Source: Microbulbifer agarilyticus S89 | Lineage (GTDB): Bacteria; Pseudomonadota; Gammaproteobacteria; Pseudomonadales; Cellvibrionaceae | DNA: 63,380 nucleotides | Assembly (NCBI RefSeq): GCF_000220505.1 | Contig: NZ_AFPJ01000023.1 | Coordinates: 1 to 63,380 of the forward strand | Reading direction: 5' to 3' | In this document: positions 48,067-55,692 of the stretch, piece by piece | How the letters are laid out: each line of letters begins with the position of its first letter | Position numbering within the stretch: position 1 is the first letter of the stretch | The notes under the pieces: model-generated | Seen by the model: only the letters and a program-made list of their open reading frames with translations | Told to the model about the DNA's origin: nothing | Databases searched by the model: none | Translations under genes and position numbers: made by a program

Positions 48067-49377
48067 CTAAAGGAAGGCGAATTTAGCGAGGAAAATCGCA
48101 CTCAGAATATACAGGCTTAATGAAATCTGGCGATGCTGGCCGGTAAATAATTTGAGCGCGGTGTAAGTTAGAAACCCGAGCGCGATGCCATTGGCAATGG
48201 AGAATGTCAGCGGCATCATGATCATGGTAACCACTGCGGGAATCGCATCGGTGAGATCTTCCCAGTCGATATGCGACATGCCGCCCATCATCAACATCGC
48301 CACATAGATCAGTGCGCCAGCAGTGGCGTAAGCCGGAATCATCCCTGCCAGCGGTGCAAAGAATACGCAGAGTAGAAATAACCCACCGACTGTCACCGCG
48401 GTGAGCCCGGTGCGCCCTCCGGCAGCCACACCCGCGGCACTCTCCACAAAGCTGGTTACCGGCGGGCAACCCACGAAGGCACCCAGCACACTGGAGGTGC
48501 TGTCGGCCTTCAGGGCCTGGGGAAGCTTCTCGATACTGCCATCCGGCTCAATCAGCTTGGCACGGTGAGCAACCCCCATCAGGGTACCGGCGGTATCGAA
48601 AATATTGATAAACAAGAACGCGAGGATCACGCTCACCATACTGAGATCCAGTGCACCGCGGATATCCACCGCCATCCAGGTGGGCGCTAGACTCGGCGGC
48701 CTGGAGACCAGGCCACCATACTCCACCAGCCCCAGGGCCAAGCCGGCACCAGTCACCAGCAGGATACTGATCAGGATCGCCCCGAACACGCGCCAAAAGC
48801 TCAGTACCGCTATCAGTAGAAAACACAGGATGCCGAGCATGGCCTGCGGTTCGCGGAGGGAGCCTAGTGACAGCAGTGTCGCGTCACTGGGTACCACAAT
48901 GCCCGCGGACTTGAGCCCGATCAGCCCAAGAAACAGCCCAACCCCTGCGCCCATGGAGTAGCGCAGGCACATGGGGATGCTGTTCATGATCCACTCACGC
49001 ACCCGCGACAGGCTCATGGCCACAAACAGCACGCCGGCAATAAACACCGCCCCCAGCGCTATCTGCCAGCTGTACCCCATCTCGCCCACCACCGTATAGG
49101 CGAAGAAGGCGGTCAGGCCGATGCCCGGTGCCAACCCAACCGGCCAGTTGGCATAAAAGCCCATCAGAAAGCAGGCTACGGCACTGCCGAGACAGGTCGC
49201 CACGAACACCGCGCCGGGCTCCATACCGGTGCCAGAGAGCATATTAGGCGTCACGAAAACCACATAGGCCATGGTGACAAAGGTGGTGAGGCCAGCGAGC
49301 AGCTCACCACGTACAGTGGTGCCGTGCGCCCGCAGCGCAAACAGGCGCTCCATCAGTTTGTTTGACGACTGCTGCAC
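48067..49377 (-). CDS. NCS2/AzgA-family purine base permease
   Basis: This 436-residue inner-membrane protein has about 12-13 hydrophobic segments and AzgA-type motifs. These include GLTTFVTMAYVVFVTPNML, PVGLAPGIGLTAFFAYTVV, FINIFDTAGTLMGVAHRA and a conserved SFVESAAGVAAGGRTGLTA. AzgA-group members take up adenine, guanine or hypoxanthine with protons. Substrate choice is not readable here. It is transcribed away from the YeeN-type gene, with a 187-base shared upstream region. A nearby ATG (residue 9) is an alternative start. Confidence 0.92.
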   Translation of the reverse strand: MQQSSNKLMERLFALRAHGTTVRGELLAGLTTFVTMAYVVFVTPNMLSGTGMEPGAVFVATCLGSAVACFLMGFYANWPVGLAPGIGLTAFFAYTVVGEMGYSWQIALGAVFIAGVLFVAMSLSRVREWIMNSIPMCLRYSMGAGVGLFLGLIGLKSAGIVVPSDATLLSLGSLREPQAMLGILCFLLIAVLSFWRVFGAILISILLVTGAGLALGLVEYGGLVSRPPSLAPTWMAVDIRGALDLSMVSVILAFLFINIFDTAGTLMGVAHRAKLIEPDGSIEKLPQALKADSTSSVLGAFVGCPPVTSFVESAAGVAAGGRTGLTAVTVGGLFLLCVFFAPLAGMIPAYATAGALIYVAMLMMGGMSHIDWEDLTDAIPAVVTMIMMPLTFSIANGIALGFLTYTALKLFTGQHRQISLSLYILSAIFLAKFAFL

Positions 49378-49564
49378 CGTCCTCTCCGACCTGTGGATTG
49401 ATAGACTGGAGGGGCTTGCCCCCTAAACAGTGTGGACAACGAATAGCCCTGCGCCCAGCGGAACCGGCCTCGGCAACCCGCGTGACTTCTCATTGGCCCT
49501 GCCGGCCAGTAAAATTGTCGCCCTTTCCCAATTACGACTATCCCGCGATACCGGAGCTATACCC
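49378..49564. promoter_or_regulatory. shared upstream region of the purine permease and the YebC-family gene
   Basis: These 187 bases separate two divergent genes and should hold both promoters. A GGGGC-TT-GCCCC hairpin (49413-49424) is visible. I see no purine riboswitch or clear regulator site. Confidence 0.35.
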
Positions 49565-50284
49565 ATGGGCAGAGCCTATCAGAACCGCAAAGAGTCGATG
49601 GCCAAGACCTCGAACATGAAAGCCAGGATCTACAGCCGTTACGGCCGCGAGATCTACGTGACTGCAAAGTCTGGCGGCGTCGACCCCAACGGTAACCTGG
49701 CGCTGCGCAGCCTGATCGACCGCGCCAAGAAAGAGCAGGTGCCGACCCACGTTATTGACAAAGCCATCGACAAGGCCAAGGGCGGCGCCGGCGAGGACTT
49801 CTCCCGCGCCCGCTACGAAGGGTTTGGCCCCGGCGGCTGTATGGCGATCATTGAGTGTCTGACCGACAACCCCAACCGCACCTTCGGTGATGTGCGCCAG
49901 GCGTTTACCAAAACCAAAACCAAGATCGGTACCGAGGGCTCCGTCAGCCACAGCTTCGACCATCTGGCAATTCTCGTCTTCAAGCACGACGACGAAGAAG
50001 CGGTATTGGAAGCCCTGATGGAAGGGGATGTGGACGTTACCGATATCGAAAACGAAGACGGGAAGCTTTCCGTATTCGCCCCGCAGTCCGAGTACTTCAA
50101 GGCCAAGCAGGCATTGATCGAAGCCTTTGGTGAGATCGACTTTGACGTGGATGAAATCCAGTTTGTGCCGCAGACCTATACCCAGATCAGCGGTGACGAT
50201 GTGGCGCTGTTTGAGAAGTTTATCAACATGCTGGAAGACTTGGAGGATGTGCAGGCGGTGTACCACAACGTCGAGAACCCCTGA
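49565..50284 (+). CDS. yeeN: YebC/PmpR-family protein, YeeN type
   Basis: These 239 residues match E. coli YeeN, a member of the YebC/PmpR family; members include transcription regulators and, as recently shown for some, ribosome-rescue factors for difficult peptide sequences. The N-terminus [15 protein letters not shown] distinguishes YeeN from YebC. Blocks such as [35 protein letters not shown] and [20 protein letters not shown] are conserved. I use the ATG at 49565, with GGAG about nine bases upstream, rather than the in-frame upstream frame to 49430. A partial, decayed relative of its 3' end lies at 52221-52478. Confidence 0.95.
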   Translation: MGRAYQNRKESMAKTSNMKARIYSRYGREIYVTAKSGGVDPNGNLALRSLIDRAKKEQVPTHVIDKAIDKAKGGAGEDFSRARYEGFGPGGCMAIIECLTDNPNRTFGDVRQAFTKTKTKIGTEGSVSHSFDHLAILVFKHDDEEAVLEALMEGDVDVTDIENEDGKLSVFAPQSEYFKAKQALIEAFGEIDFDVDEIQFVPQTYTQISGDDVALFEKFINMLEDLEDVQAVYHNVENP

Positions 50285-50300
50285 TTCCACGCAATGCCCG

Positions 50301-50339
50301 AAGAGCCGGTAGCGTTTGCCTCGCGAACTCCCGGCTCTT
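50301..50339 (+). terminator. hairpin after yeeN, possible terminator
   Basis: Arms 50301-50309 and 50331-50339 are complementary, starting about 17 bases past the stop. There is no strong T-run, so termination is uncertain. Between here and the lipase gene I see no other gene. Confidence 0.4.
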
Positions 50340-50600
50340 GCCTCCCATCCCCTCCGCTCCATTCTTACTCGCTGACACCAATAAGCACTATCTACAACAC
50401 AGCCAAATAGTACACAGCCAAACATAGAGAATTCCCCGCCTTTTCCTACCTTGGTCGCATAGATCCGTAAGGCTTGGGTATCTAGCTTCGAAGCTGAGAC
50501 GAAAACCGGGATGAATAAAGCCGGAGGTCTGTAGTGGCACACACTTGGCGATGGCGCGTGTCTTTCCTTCCTATCACTTCATTAACGTCCCGCTTCTCGT

Positions 50601-50626
50601 CTCTTATTCCATTAAAAAAATAAGAG
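50601..50626 (+). promoter_or_regulatory. inverted repeat covering the lipase ribosome-binding site
   Basis: CTCTTATT (50601-50608) pairs with AATAAGAG (50619-50626), and the right arm contains the start of the AGAGGAAA ribosome site for the gene at 50635. The hairpin could hide the site and control translation. Its stem is AU-rich, so it would be weak at higher temperature. Confidence 0.4.
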
Positions 50627-50634
50627 GAAAAACC

Positions 50635-51342
50635 ATGAAGTCTCTCGTTCGCTCAACCCTGGGCGCGCTGTGCCTTGCTGTGCTCAGCGTATTCAGCCAC
50701 TCCGTTATTGCACAATGTATCGACAATGTAGTCCTGGTGCACGGCAATGCCGGAAGCCCCTCTGACTGGAGCAACACCTATAACGAGCTGCGCAGTAACG
50801 GCTATCAATCCAATCAGATCTATCGCCCCAACTGGGGTTCCAAAACCTGCGCAGCGTGTAACAATCACAGCGGTATTGAGGAAATACCGGTGCGCGATGC
50901 CATCCTCTCGGCCATCAACAACTCTTGCAGCGGCAAAATTGATGTCATTGGCCATTCAATGGGGGTCACACTGGCCGCCAAAGTGATTATTGAAGAGGGC
51001 GAAACAGCCAACGTTGATGCCTTCGTGGGAATTGCCGGCGCCTATCGCGGACTTTGGTCCTGTGGGGCATATCCCTTCAATGTCGCCACAAGCACCTGCG
51101 GCATCAATGGGTTGTCCATATCCAGTCCGTTCCTTGATTGGCTGTATGGCAAGAAAATTGGCAATCGCGTTTACTCAATCAAGAGCTATGCCGACCAGAT
51201 TGTCTGCGTGACAGGCACTTGCCTGGTTTACGGTAAACACTCCAGCCAAATTAGCGGAGAAGCGGCGAGCTTCACCTACACCTACGGCCACTTTGGCCTG
51301 CAAAAATACACTGCCGGCAAGCAGGTTTCACTACTAGACTAA
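50635..51342 (+). CDS. exported lipase-like alpha/beta hydrolase
   Basis: The 235-residue protein has a signal peptide (LGALCLAVLSVFSHSVIAQ, cleavage near residue 24-25) and an alpha/beta-hydrolase core: an oxyanion-type VVLVHGNAGSPSDW followed by the nucleophile elbow GHSMG. A candidate Asp (SYADQIVC) and a C-terminal His (YGHFGL) complete the triad. Several cysteines (CAACNN, SCGAY, CGING, CVTGTC) suggest disulfides. The layout fits class 2 (LipA/EstA-type, Lipase_2) lipases of Bacillus and Streptomyces kind. The ATG at 50635 has a good ribosome site (AGAGGAAA). The frame upstream, to 50545, is not used. Substrate unknown; secreted or periplasmic. Confidence 0.85.
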   Translation: MKSLVRSTLGALCLAVLSVFSHSVIAQCIDNVVLVHGNAGSPSDWSNTYNELRSNGYQSNQIYRPNWGSKTCAACNNHSGIEEIPVRDAILSAINNSCSGKIDVIGHSMGVTLAAKVIIEEGETANVDAFVGIAGAYRGLWSCGAYPFNVATSTCGINGLSISSPFLDWLYGKKIGNRVYSIKSYADQIVCVTGTCLVYGKHSSQISGEAASFTYTYGHFGLQKYTAGKQVSLLD

Positions 51343-51389
51343 TTCCATCCACTTGAGCGCTGCAGCGCCTGCTTTAAACGCATAGATGT

Positions 51390-51920
51390 ATGAATACACC
51401 CCACTCACCCGATACATGCGCCCTGCCGCGTATTGGGTTGGGAGGTGGTTGCCACTGGTGTACAGAGGCCGTATTTCAGCAGTTGCGTGGTGTTGAGCGC
51501 GTCGACCAGGGCTACATTGCATCACAGCCTCCGAATACAGACTATTCAGAGGCTGTGATCGTACATTTCAACCCCAAAGAAATTTCTCTCGAAACTCTCA
51601 TTGAGGTGCACCTGTATACACACAGTGCTACCGCGACTCATTCATTGCGTAAAAATTACCGCAGTGCGATTTATTTTTTTAGCGAACAACAACAGGAATC
51701 AGCCCAAAAGGCTCTGCACGTATTGCAAGATGATTTCGCCGATCCGCTGATTATCCAGGTATTGCCCTACCGCGCATTTCGCTGTTCAGACCCACGGCAT
51801 GTTAATTATTATTCCACTGACCCGGAGCGGCCTTATTGCCAGAGGTATATCGAGCCGAAGCTTCAGTTACTCCAGAATAAGTTCAAGGATGGGCTTAAAA
51901 ACCGGAAGGAATCTGGCTGA
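51390..51920 (+). CDS. divergent peptide-methionine (S)-S-oxide reductase (MsrA-like)
   Basis: The 176-residue protein aligns with MsrA, which reduces methionine-S-sulfoxide in proteins. It has GGGCHWCTEAVFQQLRGV in place of the usual GCFWG, keeping the catalytic Cys, then a shortened middle part (GYIASQPPNTDYSEAVIVHF) and NYRSAIYFFSEQQQESA, which matches the YRSAIY block. The stretch that normally contains GHAE and HDPT is reduced or replaced by YTHSATATH. Extra cysteines near the catalytic site and at CSDP and YCQR might serve as resolving residues. A real gene judging by conserved order, but divergent enough that activity is uncertain. Confidence 0.75.
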   Translation: MNTPHSPDTCALPRIGLGGGCHWCTEAVFQQLRGVERVDQGYIASQPPNTDYSEAVIVHFNPKEISLETLIEVHLYTHSATATHSLRKNYRSAIYFFSEQQQESAQKALHVLQDDFADPLIIQVLPYRAFRCSDPRHVNYYSTDPERPYCQRYIEPKLQLLQNKFKDGLKNRKESG

Positions 51921-51933
51921 GCCAGAGACACAA

Positions 51934-51954
51934 AAGGCCCGCAAGGCGGGGCTT
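51934..51954 (+). terminator. GC-rich hairpin after the MsrA-like gene
   Basis: A 9-bp stem with one mismatch and a three-base loop lies about 14 bases after the stop. There is no clear T-tract. Possible terminator. Confidence 0.35.
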
Positions 51955-52220
51955 CTGGACTGTTTTAAACAGAGGTTCAACTGCGAGCCCCTTAGTGTTG
52001 CCACGGGCATCGGGCCATACCGGTTTGTATTCTCCGGCGCCCATCAGCTTTTCGCGCAGGATAGGAGCGGCAAAGGCAGTAACGATCCCCCTAGTCAAGG
52101 CACCGGGCTTTGCAGGAAAAACATACCTAAGCCCATAAACGATGAACTCAAACAGGGTCCTCGTGTTCGTACATGGCACATCGATATCTCGATCTAACTT
52201 GGCCAAGCCGACCTCTAGAC
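51955..52220 (-). pseudogene. C-terminal fragment of a regulator-like gene
   Basis: The minus strand reads a truncated protein with LFEFIVYGLRYVFPAKPGALTRG, GIVTAFAAPILRE, YKPVWPDARGNTKG and LAVEPLF. This matches, from memory, a family of bacterial proteins with an N-terminal winged helix and a C-terminal block of the form YVFP-GxxTA-AP-VWP-G-xG-AxEPLY. The helix-turn-helix part is missing: upstream of position 52220 the same reading frame runs into sequence that is the antisense of the YeeN remnant, so the gene is broken at that point. The end runs through the MsrA hairpin. The start codon is therefore lost and the fragment is unlikely to function. Confidence 0.5.
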
Positions 52221-52478
52221 AGCAATTCTCGTCTTCAGCACGATAACGAAGACGGCAAGCTCTCCGCATTGGCACCGTAGTCCGAGTACTTCAAAGCCAA
52301 ACAGGCGTCAATTTAAGCCTTTGGTGAGATTGAGTTTAACGTGGACGAGATTCAGTTTGTACCGCAGACCTACACCGAGATGACAGGGGATGATGTGGCG
52401 TTGCTTGAGATGTTTTTGAATATGCTTGAGGATGTGGAGGATGTTCAGGCGGTTTATTAAAACATGGAGAACGTGTAG
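52221..52478 (+). pseudogene. decayed 3' fragment of a YeeN/YebC-family gene
   Basis: The plus strand reads NEDGKLSALAP[12 protein letters not shown], then [20 protein letters not shown] and ends QAVY-stop-NMENV. It matches the last 78 or so codons of the intact yeeN at 49565-50284, with stops where the parent has Gln, Glu and His. The first 30 bases match an earlier part of yeeN (ATTCTCGTCTTCA, around 49970), so about 60 bases are deleted between similar GACGAAGA sequences. This is a duplicated or transferred gene remnant. Confidence 0.85.
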
Positions 52479-52570
52479 CGCCCCGAATGAGTCTTTCTAT
52501 AGGGTGCTGGTCCAAATTCCGGAACTTGGGCCAGCACTTTCGGAGCTCAGTGGCCAAACAGAGTTGACCA

Positions 52571-53725
52571 CTACACTGTCGTGACTTTGCGGATCAAACG
52601 GTTGACGGCACCTCGTAAACCACGAATCGCGGCTTTCATTCGCGCTGAAGGATAGCGCCTCTCGAGATCGCTGACTTTTAACTCAAGTTTGGCAAGCACT
52701 TTTTCTTTTCCATCCAGGCTTCTCTTAAGCTCTCGGTTTTCCACCTCGAGGCACTCATACCTCGATTGAGAAGAGTCAGCATCACAGCGCCCAGATAATG
52801 GTCCCTCATCAAAATAGTGGCTGATAATCGGCTTCACTTTACTTAGCCAAATAATGCCCGGCTCTCGAAACCTAGAGCGGTCGTAGTCCAGAAGATGGCT
52901 AGGTAAGCCTGTGAGCTCGGCAAATGTCTGCTGATATTTTTCATCAAATCTATCCCTAAACTCAAACGGTGGAGGGCCTTCGATATACTTAGAATGCTCA
53001 GCAGACAGGCCCATTTTTTCCAGGAGTTCTTGAAAACTTGGCACCGCATTCCGAACCCTCGCGCTACTGGTACTGTTGATGATTCGGTATATTTCAATGT
53101 CTGGAGCGCTAAGGCCCACATTTTTTCGGTCTGCTGATTCAACCACCAGAAGGCATTCAAGCCCCATTGTCTCAATGATTTTTTGAGTAACACTTTGTGA
53201 GTAGTTCAGAAACTCAACCTTGATACCTTTTTCAAGAAAAGGCTTAAAAAGCTTGTTGTAATCAAAAAATGCAAATCGTTTTGTTAAGTATTCGTGAAAC
53301 TCCGTGGACCACCCCCAACGCCTTACAAATTCCCGGTAATGACTGACTGCATAGTCAAAAACATTACGCACAACAAAAATCACTGAGATTTCTTCAGTGG
53401 AGTAAGGTTGAAGATGACTGATAAGATCGAAAAGCTTAACTGCGGCTCCTGGCCTTGACCAAGCTTCGCTTGAAAGAATCAGCTTTTCCGGCCTGTGAAC
53501 TTCGATTTCACTTTTGAGGTCAGAAAGCAATTTTTGATAGGAAGCTTTACCATGTTCATAGACAAATCTACTATGCCGATAACCAATAGATTCACCATTT
53601 TTTGATATCCCCGCTAACGGAAATAACACCCTATTTTCTAATAGTTTTTCTCTTTGTTTGTACAGGGAATCCTGGAGTGCTGAGCTACCTGTTTTGAATG
53701 TCCCTGCATGGATAAAAATCTTCAC
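52571..53725 (-). CDS. sulfotransferase-like protein
   Basis: The 384-residue protein begins with FIHAGTFKTGSSALQDSLY, which matches the PAPS-binding loop of bacterial sulfotransferases (HIGTxKTGTTxLQ). It also has LILSSEAW and the VIFVVRNVFDYAVSHYREFV block that resembles the 3'-phosphate-binding RxxxxxxxSxY motif. A C-terminal coiled coil (about 315-360) and a basic end follow. It would transfer sulfate to a carbohydrate or lipid, perhaps a surface polysaccharide. Its base composition is visibly more AT-rich than its neighbours and it stands alone, next to gene remnants and near a tRNA gene, which suggests horizontal transfer. Confidence 0.75.
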   Translation of the reverse strand: MKIFIHAGTFKTGSSALQDSLYKQREKLLENRVLFPLAGISKNGESIGYRHSRFVYEHGKASYQKLLSDLKSEIEVHRPEKLILSSEAWSRPGAAVKLFDLISHLQPYSTEEISVIFVVRNVFDYAVSHYREFVRRWGWSTEFHEYLTKRFAFFDYNKLFKPFLEKGIKVEFLNYSQSVTQKIIETMGLECLLVVESADRKNVGLSAPDIEIYRIINSTSSARVRNAVPSFQELLEKMGLSAEHSKYIEGPPPFEFRDRFDEKYQQTFAELTGLPSHLLDYDRSRFREPGIIWLSKVKPIISHYFDEGPLSGRCDADSSQSRYECLEVENRELKRSLDGKEKVLAKLELKVSDLERRYPSARMKAAIRGLRGAVNRLIRKVTTV

Positions 53726-54114
53726 CGCAACTTCCTCACTTCAAGCTGAGTTTATTTTTTGTATTGTTTTACAGAAAGCTACATTAGCACGCTGAAAAAA
53801 TAAGCAGTAGACACATTGCGCCGACCGGTCAACTGACTATCAATTCCCTGGCCGCCGAGGAACACTAAACTTAATACTTTGCCTACGGAGCTGCAGGCGC
53901 TCAATGGTGGTGACCTACTAAGCCCAGACACAAATTTAGGCACATTTGTATCTAACTCATCAAGCGGCTCACTAAGCTCAGCCGAGGGGGGGGGGGGACT
54001 CAGAATCTTGCAACCGCCCAAGCTGCTGCATGCCCCTAATTTTTCGACCAAGGGCCGCCATGGTCCGACATTGAAAACTGCATTTAATACCCAGTGAAGT
54101 GTCGCACTTTCAGG
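53726..54114. other. gene-free accessory stretch with a 12-G run
   Basis: I see no supported gene here. Open frames on both strands cross the region but have no family features and no ribosome site. The most notable item is a run of 12 Gs at 53986-53997. Confidence 0.5.
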
Positions 54115-54157
54115 GCCTAAAAACGAAGACACCCCCAAGGTTTCCCTTGGGGGTGTC
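54115..54157 (-). terminator. terminator of the tpiA-secG-tRNA-Leu unit
   Basis: A perfect 13-bp stem (54128-54140 with 54145-54157) with a four-base loop is followed on the minus strand by TTCGTTTTTAG. It lies about 55 bases past the tRNA-Leu 3' end. Confidence 0.9.
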
Positions 54158-54211
54158 TGAAAACGCTCCTGATACAGCCTGTAAGGCTCTCTCAGAGCGT
54201 CTACTTTAAGA

Positions 54212-54297
54212 TGGTGCCCAGGGCGGGACTTGAACCCGCACGAGCATAGCTCACTACCCCCTCAAGATAGCGTGTCTACCAATTCCACCACCTGGGC
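54212..54297 (-). tRNA. tRNA-Leu (GAG)
   Basis: An 86-base class II tRNA with encoded CCA. The anticodon loop reads TTGAGGG, so the anticodon is GAG. The long variable arm (GAGCTATGCTC hairpin) and the GGTGGTGGAATTGGTAGACACGC-type D-region are those of leucine tRNAs. It follows secG by 34 bases and is probably processed from the secG transcript. tRNA-Leu genes are common integration sites, and accessory genes begin right after it. Confidence 0.96.
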
Positions 54298-54331
54298 AAA
54301 AACTTTACAGTTTTTGATTTCGCCTTGCGGC

Positions 54332-54760
54332 TTACTGAGGCTGTTCCTCAGTGTCTGCTTCCGGCAGTTCAGCCTGCGGGGCTTCTTCTGCGGAGGGCAG
54401 TTCGTCGGCCGGAGCAGCTTCCTGAACTTCAGGGATGTCGCTCTCGATGACCGCCGGAACGTCGTCCTGCTGTTCGCGGGACTCAACTGCTGCAGGTACC
54501 TGCGGCAGACCGTCGATGTCCGGTGCTTTGTTGACGCTGGCGAGGTAGGCCAGGCCAAAGCTGGTGACGAAGAATACCGTCGCCATAATTGCAGTCAAGC
54601 GGGAAAAGAAATTTCCGCTGCCCTGGCTGCCGAATACAGTTTGCGAAGCGCCGGCACCGAAAGATGCACCCGCTTCTGCACCCTTGCCCTGCTGCAGCAA
54701 AATCAGCGCGATAATGCTCAGCGCGGTGAGGATGTGTACGATTAAAACCAGTTTTTCCAT
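54332..54760 (-). CDS. secG: protein translocase subunit SecG
   Basis: SecG is a small subunit of the SecYEG channel. The N-terminal part has two membrane helices (LVLIVHILTALSIIALILLQ and LTAIMATVFFVTSFGLAYLA) joined by the conserved loop QGKGAEAGASFGAGASQTVFG, with GSQGSGNFF after it. The 142-residue length is longer than the E. coli protein because of an acidic Pro/Glu/Ala-rich C-terminal tail of about 65 residues, as in Pseudomonas relatives. It follows tpiA and precedes tRNA-Leu. Confidence 0.95.
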   Translation of the reverse strand: MEKLVLIVHILTALSIIALILLQQGKGAEAGASFGAGASQTVFGSQGSGNFFSRLTAIMATVFFVTSFGLAYLASVNKAPDIDGLPQVPAAVESREQQDDVPAVIESDIPEVQEAAPADELPSAEEAPQAELPEADTEEQPQ

Positions 54761-54816
54761 TGTCCAGAAAACCTGCTGTCGGGCATTTGCCCTTGCTCAA
54801 AATTTCTTTGCTGCGC

Positions 54817-55554
54817 TCAATCGGCGGCGCGGCAAATCTGAATAAATTCTTCGGCCTTTAATGAGGCCCCGCCTACCAAGGCACCGTCAATGTCGGGCTT
54901 AGCAAACAGCTCTGCGGCGTTACCGGATTTTACGCTACCGCCGTAGAGAATCTGTACCTGCTCTCCGGCTTCACCCAGCTGTTCGCGGATAAAGCGATGC
55001 ACTTCCTGCGCCTGTTCCGGGGTCGCCGTTTTACCGGTGCCAATCGCCCACACAGGCTCATAGGCGATGACTGCATTTTGCCAGGTATCTGGCAGGCCAA
55101 GGTCAACCACGGCTTGAATCTGTGCGGCAACCACTTCCAGGGCCTTGCCAGATTCACGCTCTTCCAGCGACTCCCCCACACACAGCATGGGGACGATGTC
55201 TGAAGCCTTGGCCGCGGCGAACTTCTCCGCAACCAATGCGCTGGTTTCACCGTACAGGCTTCTGCGCTCTGAATGACCGACGATGACGTAATCGGCACCG
55301 ATGTCTTTCAGCATCTCAGCGGAGACTTCGCCGGTGAATGCACCAGAAGCTTGTTCGCTGAGGTTCTGCGCCCCAAGGGCGAGACCGCTGGCGATCTGTC
55401 CGACCAAGCCCAGATAGGGGTATGGTGGGCAAATCACTACCTGCGCGGAGCATTTGCCGGACTCAAGTCCGCTGTTCAGCTCGGCCAACAGTTGCTCGGC
55501 AAACGTCTTGCTGCCGTGCAATTTCCAGTTGGCGGCAACCAGTGTTTTACGCAT
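54817..55554 (-). CDS. tpiA: triosephosphate isomerase
   Basis: TpiA interconverts dihydroxyacetone phosphate and glyceraldehyde 3-phosphate. The 245-residue protein has the expected catalytic residues: Lys in AANWKLHG, His in VGHSERRS and Glu in AYEPVWAIGTGK. The phosphate-gripping YGGSVKSGNA and DGALVGGASL blocks follow. I take the ATG at 55554, preceded by GGAGGAG. An in-frame start at 55602 adds 16 residues without homology. It lies between glmM and secG. Confidence 0.97.
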   Translation of the reverse strand: MRKTLVAANWKLHGSKTFAEQLLAELNSGLESGKCSAQVVICPPYPYLGLVGQIASGLALGAQNLSEQASGAFTGEVSAEMLKDIGADYVIVGHSERRSLYGETSALVAEKFAAAKASDIVPMLCVGESLEERESGKALEVVAAQIQAVVDLGLPDTWQNAVIAYEPVWAIGTGKTATPEQAQEVHRFIREQLGEAGEQVQILYGGSVKSGNAAELFAKPDIDGALVGGASLKAEEFIQICRAAD

Positions 55555-55692
55555 GGGTGCTCCTCCAAGGGGCGCAAATCTTAGCGGTATTGCCGGTAAC
55601 ATACAACCAGCGTTTTCGGATATTTATTGATTTTTCAATGGCTTCCGACACTTTGGACGCACTTGCCCCACGGCCAAGGCGCCGGACCGCTT

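Noticed and set aside
53779-54138. Minus-strand open frame of 119 codons in the gap before tRNA-Leu
   Set aside because: It crosses the poly-G tract and part of a terminator, has no ribosome site and no recognisable features.
50285-54211. A prophage or integrative element in the accessory region by tRNA-Leu
   Set aside because: No integrase, transposase, phage gene or repeated tRNA end was found. Only remnants and a lone AT-rich gene suggest past transfer.
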